Below are positions 1-14,000 of a stretch of 64,000 nucleotides of DNA, one piece after another (position 1 is the first letter of the stretch; the number at the start of each line of letters is the position of its first letter). Under the pieces are notes generated by a model. It did not search any database. It had not been told where the DNA came from and saw only the letters and a program-made list of their open reading frames with translations. The DNA is from Formicarius rufipectus (lineage: Eukaryota; Chordata; Aves; Passeriformes; Formicariidae). The stretch covers positions 124,001 to 188,000 of the forward strand of contig VXAU01003513.1 in NCBI GenBank assembly GCA_013399695.1. Reading direction: 5' to 3'. The translations under genes and the position numbers were made by a program.

Positions 1-1856
1 GGCACATACATCTTCCAAAATATCCTGCCAGCCTGAGGTCACTTCAGAACAGATTACAGTGAGAAGCCTCAAATTCTATAGCTTTGCCATAATGAGCTGA
101 AATTCTAGATATAGAAGAATGTAAGTAAATTTGTGTGTAGTTTGGCAAACAGACAGGACTTCTCAATGGGGTATCATTTCAACATGTTATGCTGTCCTGT
201 CTCTGAACCTGGCTTGTTACGAAGACGAGGCAGAGCTGAATAATGCTGTGCTGTTGGGAAGGCATGCTAGATGATATTTAAAACTAATACTTTGATCAGA
301 TATAATCAGCAGAGGTATTAGAATGTTCATAAAGAGCTGAGCATTAACCCCTAAAAGCCCCAGTTAGTCTAATATGTAGTAGTTAAATATTCTGCCTTCA
401 CAGATTCTTCCCCAGCGTGAAGTGCAAAGTGTGTGCTTGCTGTCTTAAGCAGCTTTGCAGAATTACTTCATGCTGCTGTCATATTTTATCCAGAAATAGG
501 TATATTTAAAATATTCAGCAAAGTAAGCCTGAGTGCCTATATGTAGCTTGTTAAGCACTTTTGAATGCAGTGCCTCATTTTGTAGTCTCAAACTTTCTTC
601 TACTGCCATCAGACCACTGTCATGGGTTAAGCCAAGTCTTGCAAATACCATATATTCTCAGCTCCTTTTTGCAGGGTTTTAAATCAGCTGTAGATTATGA
701 GATCATATGCAGGAGAATCTTAAATTTAAGTGCTTCAATCCTATGATCAGCATGCAAATGAATATGTGTTGCTTCTAATTCCCTATTTTTCTTTGATTTC
801 TTCATAACAGTTTTAGCCCTATACTGGCATAACAATTAGGACTTGTATTTGGAGTCTAAGCATTCCTGTGTGAGCAGTCAGTAGAGAGTGTTTCACTTCA
901 CTTCTTTCAGACACTTTGATTATATGCAGTTTACACCTACCTTCTTCTCAGTAATTACTAAGTGCCATTACCGTCTAATAGAAGAAAGCACAGTTAATTT
1001 TATTTATTTATTTTTTGAAGTTATTTAGAAGACAGATGTGCAAGCATATAGTAAACTTGGTTCAGCTTAAATGAGTGTTATCAGATCTTCAATAAGAATG
1101 TGAAGCTGGATTTATGCCTTAGTAAAATGGAGTAATTTTGTGGGTTTTCTTGCATGGTTGGCATGTTGAAGGAGAAATTACCACAACAATAATGACAGGC
1201 AAGCTAGTGGAGGTGATGTTTGTGACGCATTTAGTTTCTAGATCATTAATTGAATCTAGAAAATATTCACCTAGTTGATGGTGAACAAAAGTAGTTACTA
1301 TACTGTGTTTCTACTCTGTTCCACATAAACGTGACTGTGCATAAGGTACCCCTGCCAAATGCAAGCTCATCCTGGTTGCCATCAGCACTCTAGCTGCCAG
1401 CCCTAGGAGAGATGAGGACTGCCTGGGTCAAGGTGGTGGTGGTGGATGTACATTGGCAGTGTGTTTCTGGGAAGCTTCTGATGGCACCTCCTGAATTCCC
1501 CTTGCCAAGAGAGACAGATTTTGACTGCTCAAGAAAGCTAATTAAAACTCACAGTTTAATTCTAGCTTTGATACCTGAAAGATGTCAGAATATGCCTTGA
1601 AGTCTAACTGCTTACCATAGTGAGGAAATGTCAGAGGATCACAAACAGCAAGCTACAAAAATCAGTTGACTTAAAATGGTATTATGGACTAAATAACCTT
1701 TCTTATGTCTTATAGGTAGAATCTGTCATGTACAAAGGCACTTCTATTAATGAATAATTTGCATTGCTACTTCCTGGCAATTTGAATACTGACACTCCTG
1801 AACAATGGGGAAATTTACAGTCATAATTACTTTTAAATGTATGTTTCATTTGCTAG
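1..1856 (+). other. EPS8: EPS8 intron, 3' part (left edge of window)
   Basis: AT-rich intron sequence ending in the acceptor ttgctag. I looked for the preceding EPS8 exon (in human it carries an ALYEQRKNYARDS-type peptide) and did not find it, so it lies left of the window. No repeat family was recognised. Confidence 0.7.
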
Positions 1857-2018
1857 CACTTGACCACCTTTGTTCTGGACCGAAAAGAGGCAATGATTAC
1901 AGTAGATGATGGAATAAGGAAGCTGAAATTATTGGATGCCAAAGGCAAAGTATGGACTCAAGATATGATTCTTCAAGTGGATGACAAAGCTGTCAGTTTG
2001 GTGGACTTGGAATCAAAG
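1857..2018 (+). CDS. EPS8: EPS8 exon, start of PTB domain (~res. 69-122)
   Basis: 54 codons, phase 0 at both ends, acceptor gctag and donor gtaaga. It encodes HLTTFVLDRKEAMITVDDGI and continues through KVWTQDMILQVDD to LESK, the first strands of the phosphotyrosine-binding fold. An open frame runs past the donor into the intron, but the splice site and homology end the exon here. Confidence 0.97.
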
Positions 2019-5000
2019 GTAAGATCTGAGAGTGACAGTCTCATTTTCAGAGAGAGAGGAAAAGGGAACAGCAGAAAAATGATGTATGTGGGATTGAGGA
2101 TTTTAATTAGCTTATTATCACTTTCCCTTTTTAACTCATGCAGCTTTTCTGAGATCAGGACACTGTATAGTAAGGTGGTGTTTTGTGTTTGTTTTTTCTC
2201 TTCTGGCAGAATGAACTGGAAAATTTTCCTTTAAGCACAATTCAGCATTGCCAAGCTGTGATGAATGCATGCAATTACAATTCAATTCTTGCATTAGTAT
2301 GTAAAGAACCAACCCAAAACAAGCCTGATTTGCATCTTTTCCAATGTGATGAAATTAAGGTAAGACAGTAATGGAGATCTGCTTTGACTTATTTGAATAG
2401 AGGAGATTTTATAAATTGACAAGTACAGTGGATAAAGTCAAATGATTCATAGAAAATAATTCTGTACTTTCAGTGTTATAAGTGCATTAAACGGATGGCA
2501 GATTTATGATATCATCACTACTTATAGTATGCTAGTAAATGTAGTGTAGTATGTATTGCATGAGAGTGATCTGGTTTGTAAGCTGAATCCTTAGTGCATG
2601 TTCAAATACATCCTTACTGTAAATATTGATTCTTTGTCTCTGTATCTGTTAATTTAGGTTTGCAAATGTGTAAAGCTCTGAAAAATGTCTATGGTTTGCA
2701 TTCACACTTCTGAAAAGATTGGTGTAAAATTGTTTGAGTTATCTCAAATTTACCTTATAATCTGCAAAGAACTTACTTGAGCCCGAGTCTCACCTAGTCT
2801 TTCCCGTTTTTCTGTTCTTTTTGTTGCTGAGCAATTAAACGTTCTCTGTACCTCTCTGCTATCTTCTCTGCTGGAGAGACCATGAAAGGGAAAATATTAC
2901 TTGCAGGAGGGGCAAAACAAGGAAAAAGATTGATTGTCTCTGATTGAAATATTACCTTCAAGTGTAAATTAAGTTTTTAATGTATTCTGCAATACTTATT
3001 TATTTTCAGGGTTATAAATTTTAATTTCTGTTAGTTATTCTCTGTATTAGGCATTTCTTTAAATTCAAATTAATAATTTCATGGGGATTTTTTAATTCCT
3101 TTGTAGTAGTTTGTATCATTGTCCTGAAACAACAGATAACTAATCACATCGTGAAACCATTGTGAAGTGGATATAATGAGGGTGGTGTGAGGATAACTGG
3201 CTGATTGTGTGATTTGTTGCTCCAAATTTGCTGTTTCAAAGCAAAGTGGGATCCCATCAGAAGTTCGGGTCGTGTTATGTTAAATAGCGCAGGGTTCCCT
3301 TTTAAGGTCTGTTTGGATCCAGCTTCCCAGAATGTGTAGGTGGTCTCTCTTCTTCAGACTTTCATTTTTGAAGTTGTTCCTCTATGTGCTAATCTATGTA
3401 CAAATAAAAATGTGGAGTACGTAAGTGTGACTTGGAAGTCCATGATCTTCCCTTTCTTCTGAGGTATTCCTTGAGTCTGTGACCACACCCTGGAGGTTTT
3501 TACTTACCCATGAAACTTAACTGGTTTTGAAAGTTTAGGTCTTTGTTGACTTTCCTGCTTTCAATTAGAAGTTATCGGGAACTGCAGGAGATGCTGCAAC
3601 AAAAAATTAGTTAAAATCAATATTATTTGGAGCCTTCAATATTTTTTTAAACAAGAAAAGTGTTAAATAATAAATATTGAGATTATTGGATTAGTGGGAT
3701 TCTTCTGGATATAAATTCATCTGATCCCCTAAAGTTTTTTCTGTTAATTCTGTAATCTTAAGGTGTCCCTCATAAATATTCTGTAGTGCAATTCATTATA
3801 GCCTGAGAAGTCCCTTAATCCCCTTGGATCCTAAATTCAGTGATGTCTTCTGGTCCTCGCGGAAGTTCATATTCCTCCTAAGAAGTTACATACTCTTTGG
3901 TGTTATGAGGGTACCCTTGTAGAGTGAACCAGCTGCTGATAGATTTGGGCTTTGACAGCCTTTGTAGGAAATTAATTTGTCAGCTCAAGACATGTAACAG
4001 AGCATTCTAAATCCTGTGAGAAGCCATGACCTATTTAATGCAAGATCTATTAAAATAATGCTTTAGACGTGCGTCAAAATTTCGCTTGTGGGCCACTGGT
4101 GCAGGCATTCAGTAGTTATGGAGGGGCAGGAACCCACAGATTAGAGAATATTCTGAAAAATTCATCTTCTCTTACATCAAAGAGAAATTGGAGGCTATCA
4201 TTATTTTCCAAGGAAACTGTATCATTATTAGTTACTTTTCTAATTATGCTGCTACTATCTATAGTAGTTTTGTTGCTTCTATATACAGGAGATTTTGGGT
4301 TTTTATATTACAGACAAAATACTTGAAACAGTCAAAAATTATATATGCTGAGGGGGAAATTAGTTTATGTAATAATGGTTGACATGAGATAATTACAGCT
4401 GTTCAGACAAATTTGGTATCTAGATTACGTACTTGTCTAATGAATGTGCTTGAGATTGGAGTAGTGACAAAAATACCAACTCCCAGGCTTTATTCTGTTC
4501 TTTATTTGTTTATGTGTAAAATAATTTGTCCCAGAAATGTTAAATAAATGTGGTTTGATAAGGTATTCTCTAATCTAAAAGTGCTCTACAGAAAGTGCAT
4601 GTGGAAATATTTAATATATCTGGACACTCTAGTTGGTTCCTGATGGCTTCTGCTTCTGTCTCTTTAGGCTAGCTTTATTTATGAAGATATTGAAAGTGCA
4701 ATCAGTGACAGCAAAAGTGGGAAACAAAAGAAGAGGCTTGAAACACTGAGGTAAAAACCTAACTTCTCGGCAGTGTATAGGATCATCAAATAGTGTGACA
4801 GCATTCAGAAGCTCTCCGAGTCTGTCTGCTGTATTTTGAGGTTGTTTTGTTTTGTTTGCAGTTAATAATCTACTTCCAAAGCCCTTTGTAGAGGTCTTGC
4901 TTTATTAATCTTCTCATGTTCTCTCAATTTATAGTGTTGCTCTTTTCCTTTCCCAATTCCACCATTGTGATGGGAACATCTGAGATCAATACTACTTGCC

Positions 5001-8000
5001 AGAGAATAGCATTGCATGTCTCAGTTCTGCTTATGGGTCAGGTAGCTGAGAATTTAAATTAAAAACATAGATGACCCAAAACTCCAAGTAAATAAGATTA
5101 TGCTAAAAGGTTTTGGGATCTGAAAAAGTTAAATAAAGCATCAACTGAAGATTATTCAGTCTTCCAGCCTGCCTGTTTATGATGCTGAAAACTTCTTATT
5201 TCCCTGGCAGCAAAAGCTTGTATGCCAGTTGGAAAATCTGGTAGGAAATATTCTATTGGGTTCAGAGGAAATGAATACAGAAATGAGAGGTGGCAAACAG
5301 AGGCATAAAAACAAGGGCACAGATATATTAGATACTGAGTGGTGATGATAGTAGTTGAAAAGTTAGTATGTAGCTGCGTTCTGATAGTATCTCTCAGTAT
5401 TACTTTTGTATGCAGATAGAGAAGTCTCTGCTAGACAAAAATCATTAAGTAAAATTACCACAATTATGTGAATGAGTTTATAATGGTTTTGGCTATCTGT
5501 AAAATTCTGATGTGCAATTTAAAAAGTTTTCCTGGAGTAAGGTACCTTCCTATAAAAACAAGGCAAAAACTGAATGGTGTCTAACTGTATTTGCTTTTTT
5601 ATAATTAAATAAATGGACTTTACTGTTTGTGGGACTGTAGCAAACAGGTATAAGCACAAAGAGGGAGTCCAGAGGGACTCAAACAAGCTGGGTGTGCTGG
5701 GAAACTAATGAGATTTAATTGGGAAAAGAATATAGGTCAGTACATCTGTTGGGACAAATAATCCGAGATATCAGTCTCCAAGGGCTCTAAGGCCAGGAGG
5801 TCATGCGTGTGTGGCAGCTTAGTGCTGGTTACTCCCTGTCATGTCATGTGCCTGCTTGCATCAGGTCACAGGGAGAGAGCCTCCTGCCTGACATTGCATT
5901 GTCGAGTTGCTGTGAAAGGGGACTGGAGGAAGAAAAGCAAAGTAAACAGTTTTCTGTGGTTGTTCACTGTTGAAAGACCAAACAGCATTTGACATTTAAT
6001 GGTTGTGGTGTTGAATGCCAGAAATGGGATGGGATTATAAACGGATGAATTTAAGGTGAAGATCTTACTTTTAAATAGGGGTGTGGAGTAGGGATGAGAG
6101 TGTGTAGGACAGGAGCTGTTGTGATTTTATTGTCTATTGATATCAAGCTGCAGAATGGCTTCAAAAATCTCTTTCCTTATGGTATTTAAAATGACAGAAT
6201 TGGAAAAGGGGAAAATTTTAGGTGGTAATATTGATACATTTATATGAAGGCAGGATGAACAGGTCCCTGTTACAAAAAGGAAAATCAGCCAGTAGCTGTT
6301 TTTTGTTGGTAGAGTTTTAAGAAAAAGGTGATTGATGACTGGTCAGATGTAGAGACTAAATGCTTGGGATCTGTGAAAGGTAACTTCTAATGTTCTAATT
6401 TTCTTTCACACAAAAAGCAAGCCCAGACAGTAAAACTTCATGTCGTGGTAAAAATGCCACCTACTAAACCCAAGCCACTGAGTTCACCCATGTAAACTGG
6501 CAGATCTCATCGTGTTCTTTGACACTGCTTGGGGACTTCTTAGGTGATAAAGGTTTGCTAACCTCATCATGGAGTGGGTTTTCTTCTGTGTTTGACATAT
6601 TTGCACGTTGTGGTCTTGAATGCTGCTTACTTGGCAAGTCTATAGTATGGTCTGCAGTAGAAGAGGTCCTTGCTGAAGCCTCCTTGTTTTCTCTGCTTAC
6701 ACACTAGAGAATAGCACATTTTTCCTTCAAGTGTCACTTGTGGACTTTCTCCTCTTCCTCCAGAATGATATCCAAAGCTGACAGTGCCATCCCGCCACCA
6801 CCACGGGCACCTGCCCCGGTGCCACCAGGGACCATCACCCAAGTGGACGTGAGGAGCCGCGTGGCAGCGTGGTCGGCATGGGCTGCTGAGCAGGGGGACT
6901 GTAAGTATCACTGTGTTCCTGCTGCCATGCACAGGAGTGGCAAACAGTTGTTCTGGGCAGTAGATTTTTATGTTGCTTCGTAAGAACAAAACTAATTTGC
7001 AGAGGCCACTTTTGTAAAGATCACAGTGACTGGATACTTAAATGACTGTATAAGGTCAGCCCTCTGCCCTCACTGAGAGCAGATATGATTATTCTCTGAG
7101 TCTAGTTTGAAATGCACCAAGCCCTTGTCTCCTGATCTGGGGAATAAGATCTGACTGTCATAATCTGACTTGTCATTTACTTGCACTTACCCATTTTGAA
7201 TTTCTGTTCAGAACTGCTTTTACTTGTGCTTAGCTGAGTGAGAGTGTGGGCCACTGGTTTTAATCTGGGCTTTTTTTGTGAACATAACATTCACAGAAAC
7301 CAGTAATGTTATAACTCAAGTCATCTAATGATACTCCAATCAGTAATAGGGAGAGCGTAGGCCACATATTTTTGACAATTAAAAAGTATAATCGGGGATT
7401 AAAAGGTTACTTGAGATCAGTATTATTTATTTATGGTGCATTTATCTTTGCAGCAATGGCCTGTATGGCTAAACTGGTCCTTTTTTTTTGGTTGGTGGTT
7501 TTTTTTGTTGTCGTTTGTTTTGTTTGTTTGTGATTGGTCTTGTGTTTTTACATTGCTAAGTGAATATACTTTGATCAGATTTCTTTTTAAAAAGTTCTTC
7601 AGAAAAAATAAAGTTTCTTATATTAAACAGACTAATAAGGTTAAGGTGAGGTCTTTTTTTGTTTGTTTGCTTGGGTTCTCTTAGTAATAGATACTAAAAC
7701 TGTAGAAGTAGAAGCTCTTGGAGTCTTCATTATTTTGTGTTTAATAAATTATACTTAAAGTACACAACTATGCAAAGAAAACAGCTGAAAATGTTCAGAG
7801 AAATCTGAAATTTTAAGAATTATTTAATCTATGTATCTACAGTATTACATCTGTCTTGAGTAACAGTTAACTGGTTCTTCTGCCTGGCTTCTCACTTCAG
7901 GAAGGTTTCATTTGTTTGTCAGATGTCTTCCCAGGCCAGTTGTGGATCTGAGTTTCTGCAGTTTCTATTCTACTCATGCAGATTTTTTCTAAAATGTATT

Positions 8001-11000
8001 TATTGAAATCCTGTTTGTTCACACAGTGCAGTATTTAGTGTAACTTAAAATTGCAAAACTTACAATTTTTCAAAATGTTCATCCTTGTTTTCAAACAAAA
8101 CTCTAACTCAGCCCATTGTTATTGTTATTAAAGTACTGGTTCTATCACATCATTCCCTCCCATTTCTATGCTACCATGCCTACCTTTTTGCTAATTAACT
8201 TTTACATCAAAATTGTCTTCAAAGTTGTTAGTCTTTTTTGCTTACTTCTGCTGGAGAAGCTTTCAGCATACTTGTCAAAATAAAGTGATTCCTATTTATA
8301 TTTATAATCTATCTCTTTGTGCTGAAATCTTCTGTTTTTCAACTTCTGTGATTAGCTTCATTTATGCAATTAAGTTGACTGAAAGCGCAGTCTTAACTTT
8401 TTTTGTGAGATTTAGGAGGATCAGGCATTAGGGTGCAGATTTTCAGGTCTGTGGAGTCCTTGCAAAGTGAATGGTACAAACAGTTTTGTCCATCTTTTTC
8501 TTACAGTAATATAGTTTAAAGCATAAGCTATATAGAAAGTGTTATATACTAATACACTAATTCCACGTGTATAGATGTCTTATTCTCTACTTCCCTTTTT
8601 TACAGTTGAAAAACATAGACAATACCATGAGCATGAAGAAACAGCAGAGATGATGGCAGCCAGGATTGACAGAGATGTTGTGAGTGAGAAACTACAAATG
8701 ATGCTTAATGTCTGTGACATTTTTCCGCTCTTCTTTGTGAGAAGACTTTTCCACAGAGGAAATTCAGTTCTGGGGAAAACCTTTTCAGGCAGTCTCTGCT
8801 TGTGTGGTAGATCTAAAAACGAATAGGTGGTAGTTTCTTTTCTTGATTTTGTTCTTCAAAAAGGAAAAAAAAATAAAGGAGCAGGTGGTGGGAGGTGAGG
8901 GGAATGACAACACACTGAATGTGATGTAAAGTTTTCTGCTATGAAGAGCTAGAAATACAAATTGTGACTTCGTGTAGCAGACCAATTTTAGCAAACTATA
9001 CAAGGAGTTAAAAATTCCATCAGTTAGTGGGACTCGGATATGTGGAATATCTGGAAAATAAACATGATCACTTATGGCCATTTTTATTTATAACCTAAAT
9101 TTTACTTGCCTATAAGCAACAACATTGGGTGTATGTGAGATCAAATATTGCCCCATTTGTCAGTTGTAACTTGCTACTTTCCAGTCTGCAGTTGCCCTCC
9201 GCAACATCAGATCGTCTTGAGAAGAGCATGTTGGGACCTGCTGAATTGGTGTCTCTGTGTTTTCCTCAGGGGCTCATTCATTCTCCTCCACTTGCTCTTT
9301 GAAATCAATTCTTCAAAGAGTACTTCTCTACAGATAACTTAACTTGTAGAGAGCTTCACCAAATAGCTTAATACTTAGTACAAAAGGAGATCATGAAGGT
9401 ACACTCCTTAGGAAAATGCTGACCATTGAAATAATTGGAGTACTTGCATGTGTTATGAGAGAAAATGTAAATGTGGACAAATTGTGTAATTGCTGCCTGA
9501 TCTTAATCCTGTTGCTCGTATTTTAAAAACATCCAGTGGTCTTAAGTTTTTTAAAAAATAAGATTTAAAATGCTTCACAGGTGTGTAAAGTTAAGAACAC
9601 AAAGAATCTAAATATGCAATGTTCTAGCATGAAATTTTCCAAGGAAGCTGTTGGTGTCCGAGAGTCTGGGTGGTTCTGTTTCTGGAGTATTTCTGCTATA
9701 TATTCTGTAGAGAAACTTTGCTTTTCTCCCACAGCAAATTCTGAACCATATTTTGGATGACATAGAGTATTTTGTTACCAAACTTCAAAAAGCTGCTGAA
9801 GCTTTTGCTGAACTTTCAAAGAGGAAGAAAACTAAGAAAAGTAAAAAGAAAGGACCTGGAGGTAGGAGTTCTTACTGCACACAGTTCTGTTTCTCTGAGG
9901 ATCATTGAAGTAGCCTGTAAATGTGTCTTTGTGTTGTTTTTTTATCAGTGTAGTAATTCAATTTCACTTTGAGCAAATAAATTCCTATGGAGTATATTTT
10001 TAGATGGAAACATATAAAAACTATTTACTTGAGGGCAGTGGGGAGTGACTAAATAGAGATGTTACCACAGAATATGCCTTAGTTCTATATTTACAAAATT
10101 CTGTAAGTAGGTAAATTTAGTATGTATTTATATATTTACTATATCTGAAGTACTGATAGAAGTTATATACATATAAATGGATATATAAAAATCTCGTTTT
10201 GTTCACCAGAGGGAGTTCTTACTCTCCGTGCAAAGCCACCACCTCCAGATGAATTTGTTGACTGCTTTCAAAAATTCAAGCATGGTTTCAATCTTCTGGT
10301 AAGTGACTCCTCATAGTTATGGTGGTGTGCATCATGCAGCCAGTTTTTTCCTGCATTAAGTATAACTTGATCTTTGTTTTGCCTGCCTCTGCTGATTAAT
10401 TTGTGTGTTAGTTGTGCTGCATTGGTTTTCTTATGGTTTATTCAACTAGTTTGGAGTGAAGAACTGAAATCATCGTGAAAGATAAAGAAGAGAAAGAAGA
10501 ATCAGTAACATGATGGATTTGCTTTGTAGTTGCTTTTCAGTTTTCTGGTAGGTTTCTGCTATTCCAGAGGGTGTGGATGTTTATAGTTGATATCCCCAGA
10601 GGTGCTGCAGAATGTTGTCTTGTCTTTGGGAGCGCATTAATAAAGTTGTCTGCCTAACCTTCCTGTTTACCTTGACCATGGAGAGAAACCTTCAGCCCTA
10701 TAGCTGTCAGCTATGCAGGGATGGTCACACCATCCAGGGAATTGTGAGCCTAGGTCTGCACTGTCTTGGTCTCCACGGCTCTTTCAGAAGGAGCAACCCC
10801 ACAAGTATTCTCTTCAGGAATGCTGATATACCTGGAAACATAATCTTCTTTGGTCCTTGGCTCACACAGAGGAAGATAGCTCAGCTGATACTTGACTGAT
10901 CTTGGACTTTTCTCCTTTTCCCTCTTCATCCAAGGCTGATCTGAGGTGAGACCAGGGCTGGTCATCTCTGGCCTAGGTGGGCCTTTGAGCTTTGGGTTGC

Positions 11001-14000
11001 TACTCTTCAAGTTCTCTACATGGTGACTAGATGAGCATATTTCTTTTTCAGCATTGTTGAATTTCTTCTTTTCCTGGTTCTTTAAAGCCTTTTACTCGGG
11101 AAATTTGAGTTTGAATCATAGAAGAATTTCTAGGAACATCTCTTGGGATCACAGCTCTGTTGTGTGCTTGCCAGCATCACCAGCTGTGTCCTTAATTTAG
11201 TTTTATTCAGCTATGCCCATCGGACTCTGTTCTTGTTGCCAACATTACCACAGGACCTTCTGGGCTCAGAACGTTCCATCCAACAAATTACTGTTGCTTT
11301 GTAACTGCTCAGTAAGAGATGCCAATTCAAGGGCCTTCCCTGGCATCTCCTCTTCTGTGAGTGGGAATCTCTTATTCAAGGCAAGCCGCAAGTGGGACAC
11401 TCAGAGCATTTCCTGTCAGATACTGACTGTCCTTTCCAATTGCTGGGGAACCTATGCCAACAGTGAAAACTGTTCTTATATTCACTGAGTCAAAACAGCT
11501 TGTTTCCTTCCTCTTGGGGAGTAAATTATGATTGCTGGGCTGTGAGAGATATTTAGAAACATTAGGAATGTCTACTTTTTAAAAAAATCCCTGTATCAAG
11601 TGCTGTGATTCTGACTTTAAAGGGTTGCTGTTCAGAGGTGGGATGGATGTCTTGGAACATGCTTGTCTCATCAATAGTGCTTGTAATGTTAATTTTTCCC
11701 CATTCTTCTTACTGCATTCTGCATTTAAATTAGTTTTTCACCCAAGAACAATCTGTGAATCCTTAAATCTTTATGGTCTGTGGCGAAAGCAGTTCATGTT
11801 TTGGTGCTCATGAGCATCTATGACCTGGTTTGTAATGTTGCTCTTGAAGAGTTTGCTGTAGCAGTGCTTTACTTCAGATTATTGCAGGAACCATAAAAGC
11901 CTAAAGTTTCACATCCTGACTGTTCCTGACAGATATGGAGAACTGTATAATACGTAGAACTTGGTTTAAGAATAAAAGTTGTAGCTAGAAGTATAGTATC
12001 TTTGCCAGTAGAGTGGAAACTGTTTTAAAATCCTGTGCTTCTAGGAAATGCCTACCATCACTCAAGTAACTATACTGGAAGTAAGTTGTTATGACTGAAG
12101 AACAATATGTAGGAAGTTATTAGAAGTAAAAACACATCCTCCTCCTTCCTTCATTTGGAGGGACATGCTGGAAGGCTAGACATAGAAGCAGAACAAGACT
12201 AGCCAAAAACAGTTTGAGGAACAGATGGCAAGATGCAAGAAAAACTACTATAACTTTTTAAAACACATTTGGGCATGCTTCTTATCACTGGAACCTGCAA
12301 GGCCAATGGGTGATCAGTAAAAAAAGAAATCCTCCAAGAAGCTACATCAGTGAATTTTAGGGGTTTTCTTCTGAATTTCGTATATAATGTCTTTTTTTTT
12401 TAATGTATATATTTACTTGGAATAGCTTTGATAGTATGTTTTTGAAAACTATTTTTCATTGTTGGGGCATAAGAGATTTTAAGTTTCAAATTGAAGAACT
12501 GGTAATGATTTAAAGAACAGTAAATCCAAATGACAAGTTAAAGGCAGGTGGATAGAAACTCTGTTTGAATGGACACCATTCATCCATCTATTCCAAAAAC
12601 TAAGTCAGCAAGCCACACAGTGCATTATGTAATCTCTTTCAAACTGCCTTTCTTCCAAATGAATAGAAGTGGTTAAGGTAATCCTGATAATCTTTAAAGT
12701 CATTCCAAGGATCTGAGACAACCAGATATCCCTGAGATACCTGCACAAGGGGTGCACTTTGTAGGAATGTATATTAACTTCAGGGAGACGAAAACATATA
12801 TCTTGCAAAAAAAAGTGATGTCTTCAGAACCACCTCTCCTTTGATGTTATATCTTTGGTTTTCCAGAACACATCCAGAAATGTTCCACAGTTCCTAAAGA
12901 AAGTGAGCTACTATGAGGTTGAATGTAGCTTCTTAGGTACTTGTTTAATGAAATAGAAAACAAATTATAGGGCTAAAATACCACTTCTCAGAGTGTAGTA
13001 AATTAGCAGTGGAATCCCACTCATGCCTCTGTAGAGGCCGTGTCTGTCCCACATATTTACGGGTGTTCTGGCAAATGGGAACCAAAATCTACAAATGTAG
13101 AAATATAATAACAGATAAAATGATAGATGAAATTCATTGTTGGTAAACATGATAGTCATGAGTGGGTGAGGGAAAAAACCATCATACATAAAAGAAATCA
13201 GAACAAAATGTAATAGAGATTCCTGAGAGAAAGGCATCTGGTTCAGTGCAATCAACTAAGCAAATGTTAAAAAACATCAGGGAAAAGAAGACAACAGAAA
13301 ATTAATGAATAAAGAGCATCAATATGCTGTTATGTTCCTTGACCTTATTTTGTTGCCAGTCTAGCAAAATTGAAGAATTTGCACAGAGGGCAAGAATGCT
13401 CAAAGGAATTGGTTTAGCTTGGAAAAGACCAAATTGAGGAATAATGTACTAAATCTGTAAATGGTTATGAACATTGCTGGAAAATGTGAGTAGAGAAGGG
13501 TGGCTCAGTTTTTATTTGGAAAAGAACTTACAAAATGCTCATGAAAAAGGTGTCAAATTTCCAAAAGAGATGCTGCTTCCCAAAACATGTAATTCTGTCG
13601 TGGAACTTCTTGTTTTGCACCATGTGTGCTGCAATTTGCATGGATTCAAAAGCAATTGGATGAACGAGCACTTAGACTTGCTGGATGTTGCAGACAAAAC
13701 ACTGGGTTTAGGATTTTTGGCCTGACCAGGAATGTCCATTCTTATGTAAAGTATTTATGGTCATAGTAGTTAAGTGTTTCTTAAAATGTATCATTTTTCT
13801 CTTCATTCAGGCTAAGTTGAAGTTCCATATCCAGAATCCTAGTGCAGCTGATCTGGTTCATTTTCTCTTTACCCCACTACATATGGTAAGCTTTTACAAT
13901 TTTCTCAGTGGTTTCCTTCAGAACTCTTGTACTTGCATGCTCTGTAACCTTTTCAAATATAACAAGATTGAAATATTGTGTCCTTGAAAATGTGTATATA

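Noticed and set aside
1..1856. Searched for the upstream EPS8 exon and a promoter
   Set aside because: No matching peptide or CpG-rich start region found; these lie outside the window.
10612..11490. Cluster of open frames and higher G+C in an EPS8 intron, considered as a nested gene or retrogene
   Set aside because: Frames are short, lie on both strands, and match no protein I know; at most a decayed repeat.
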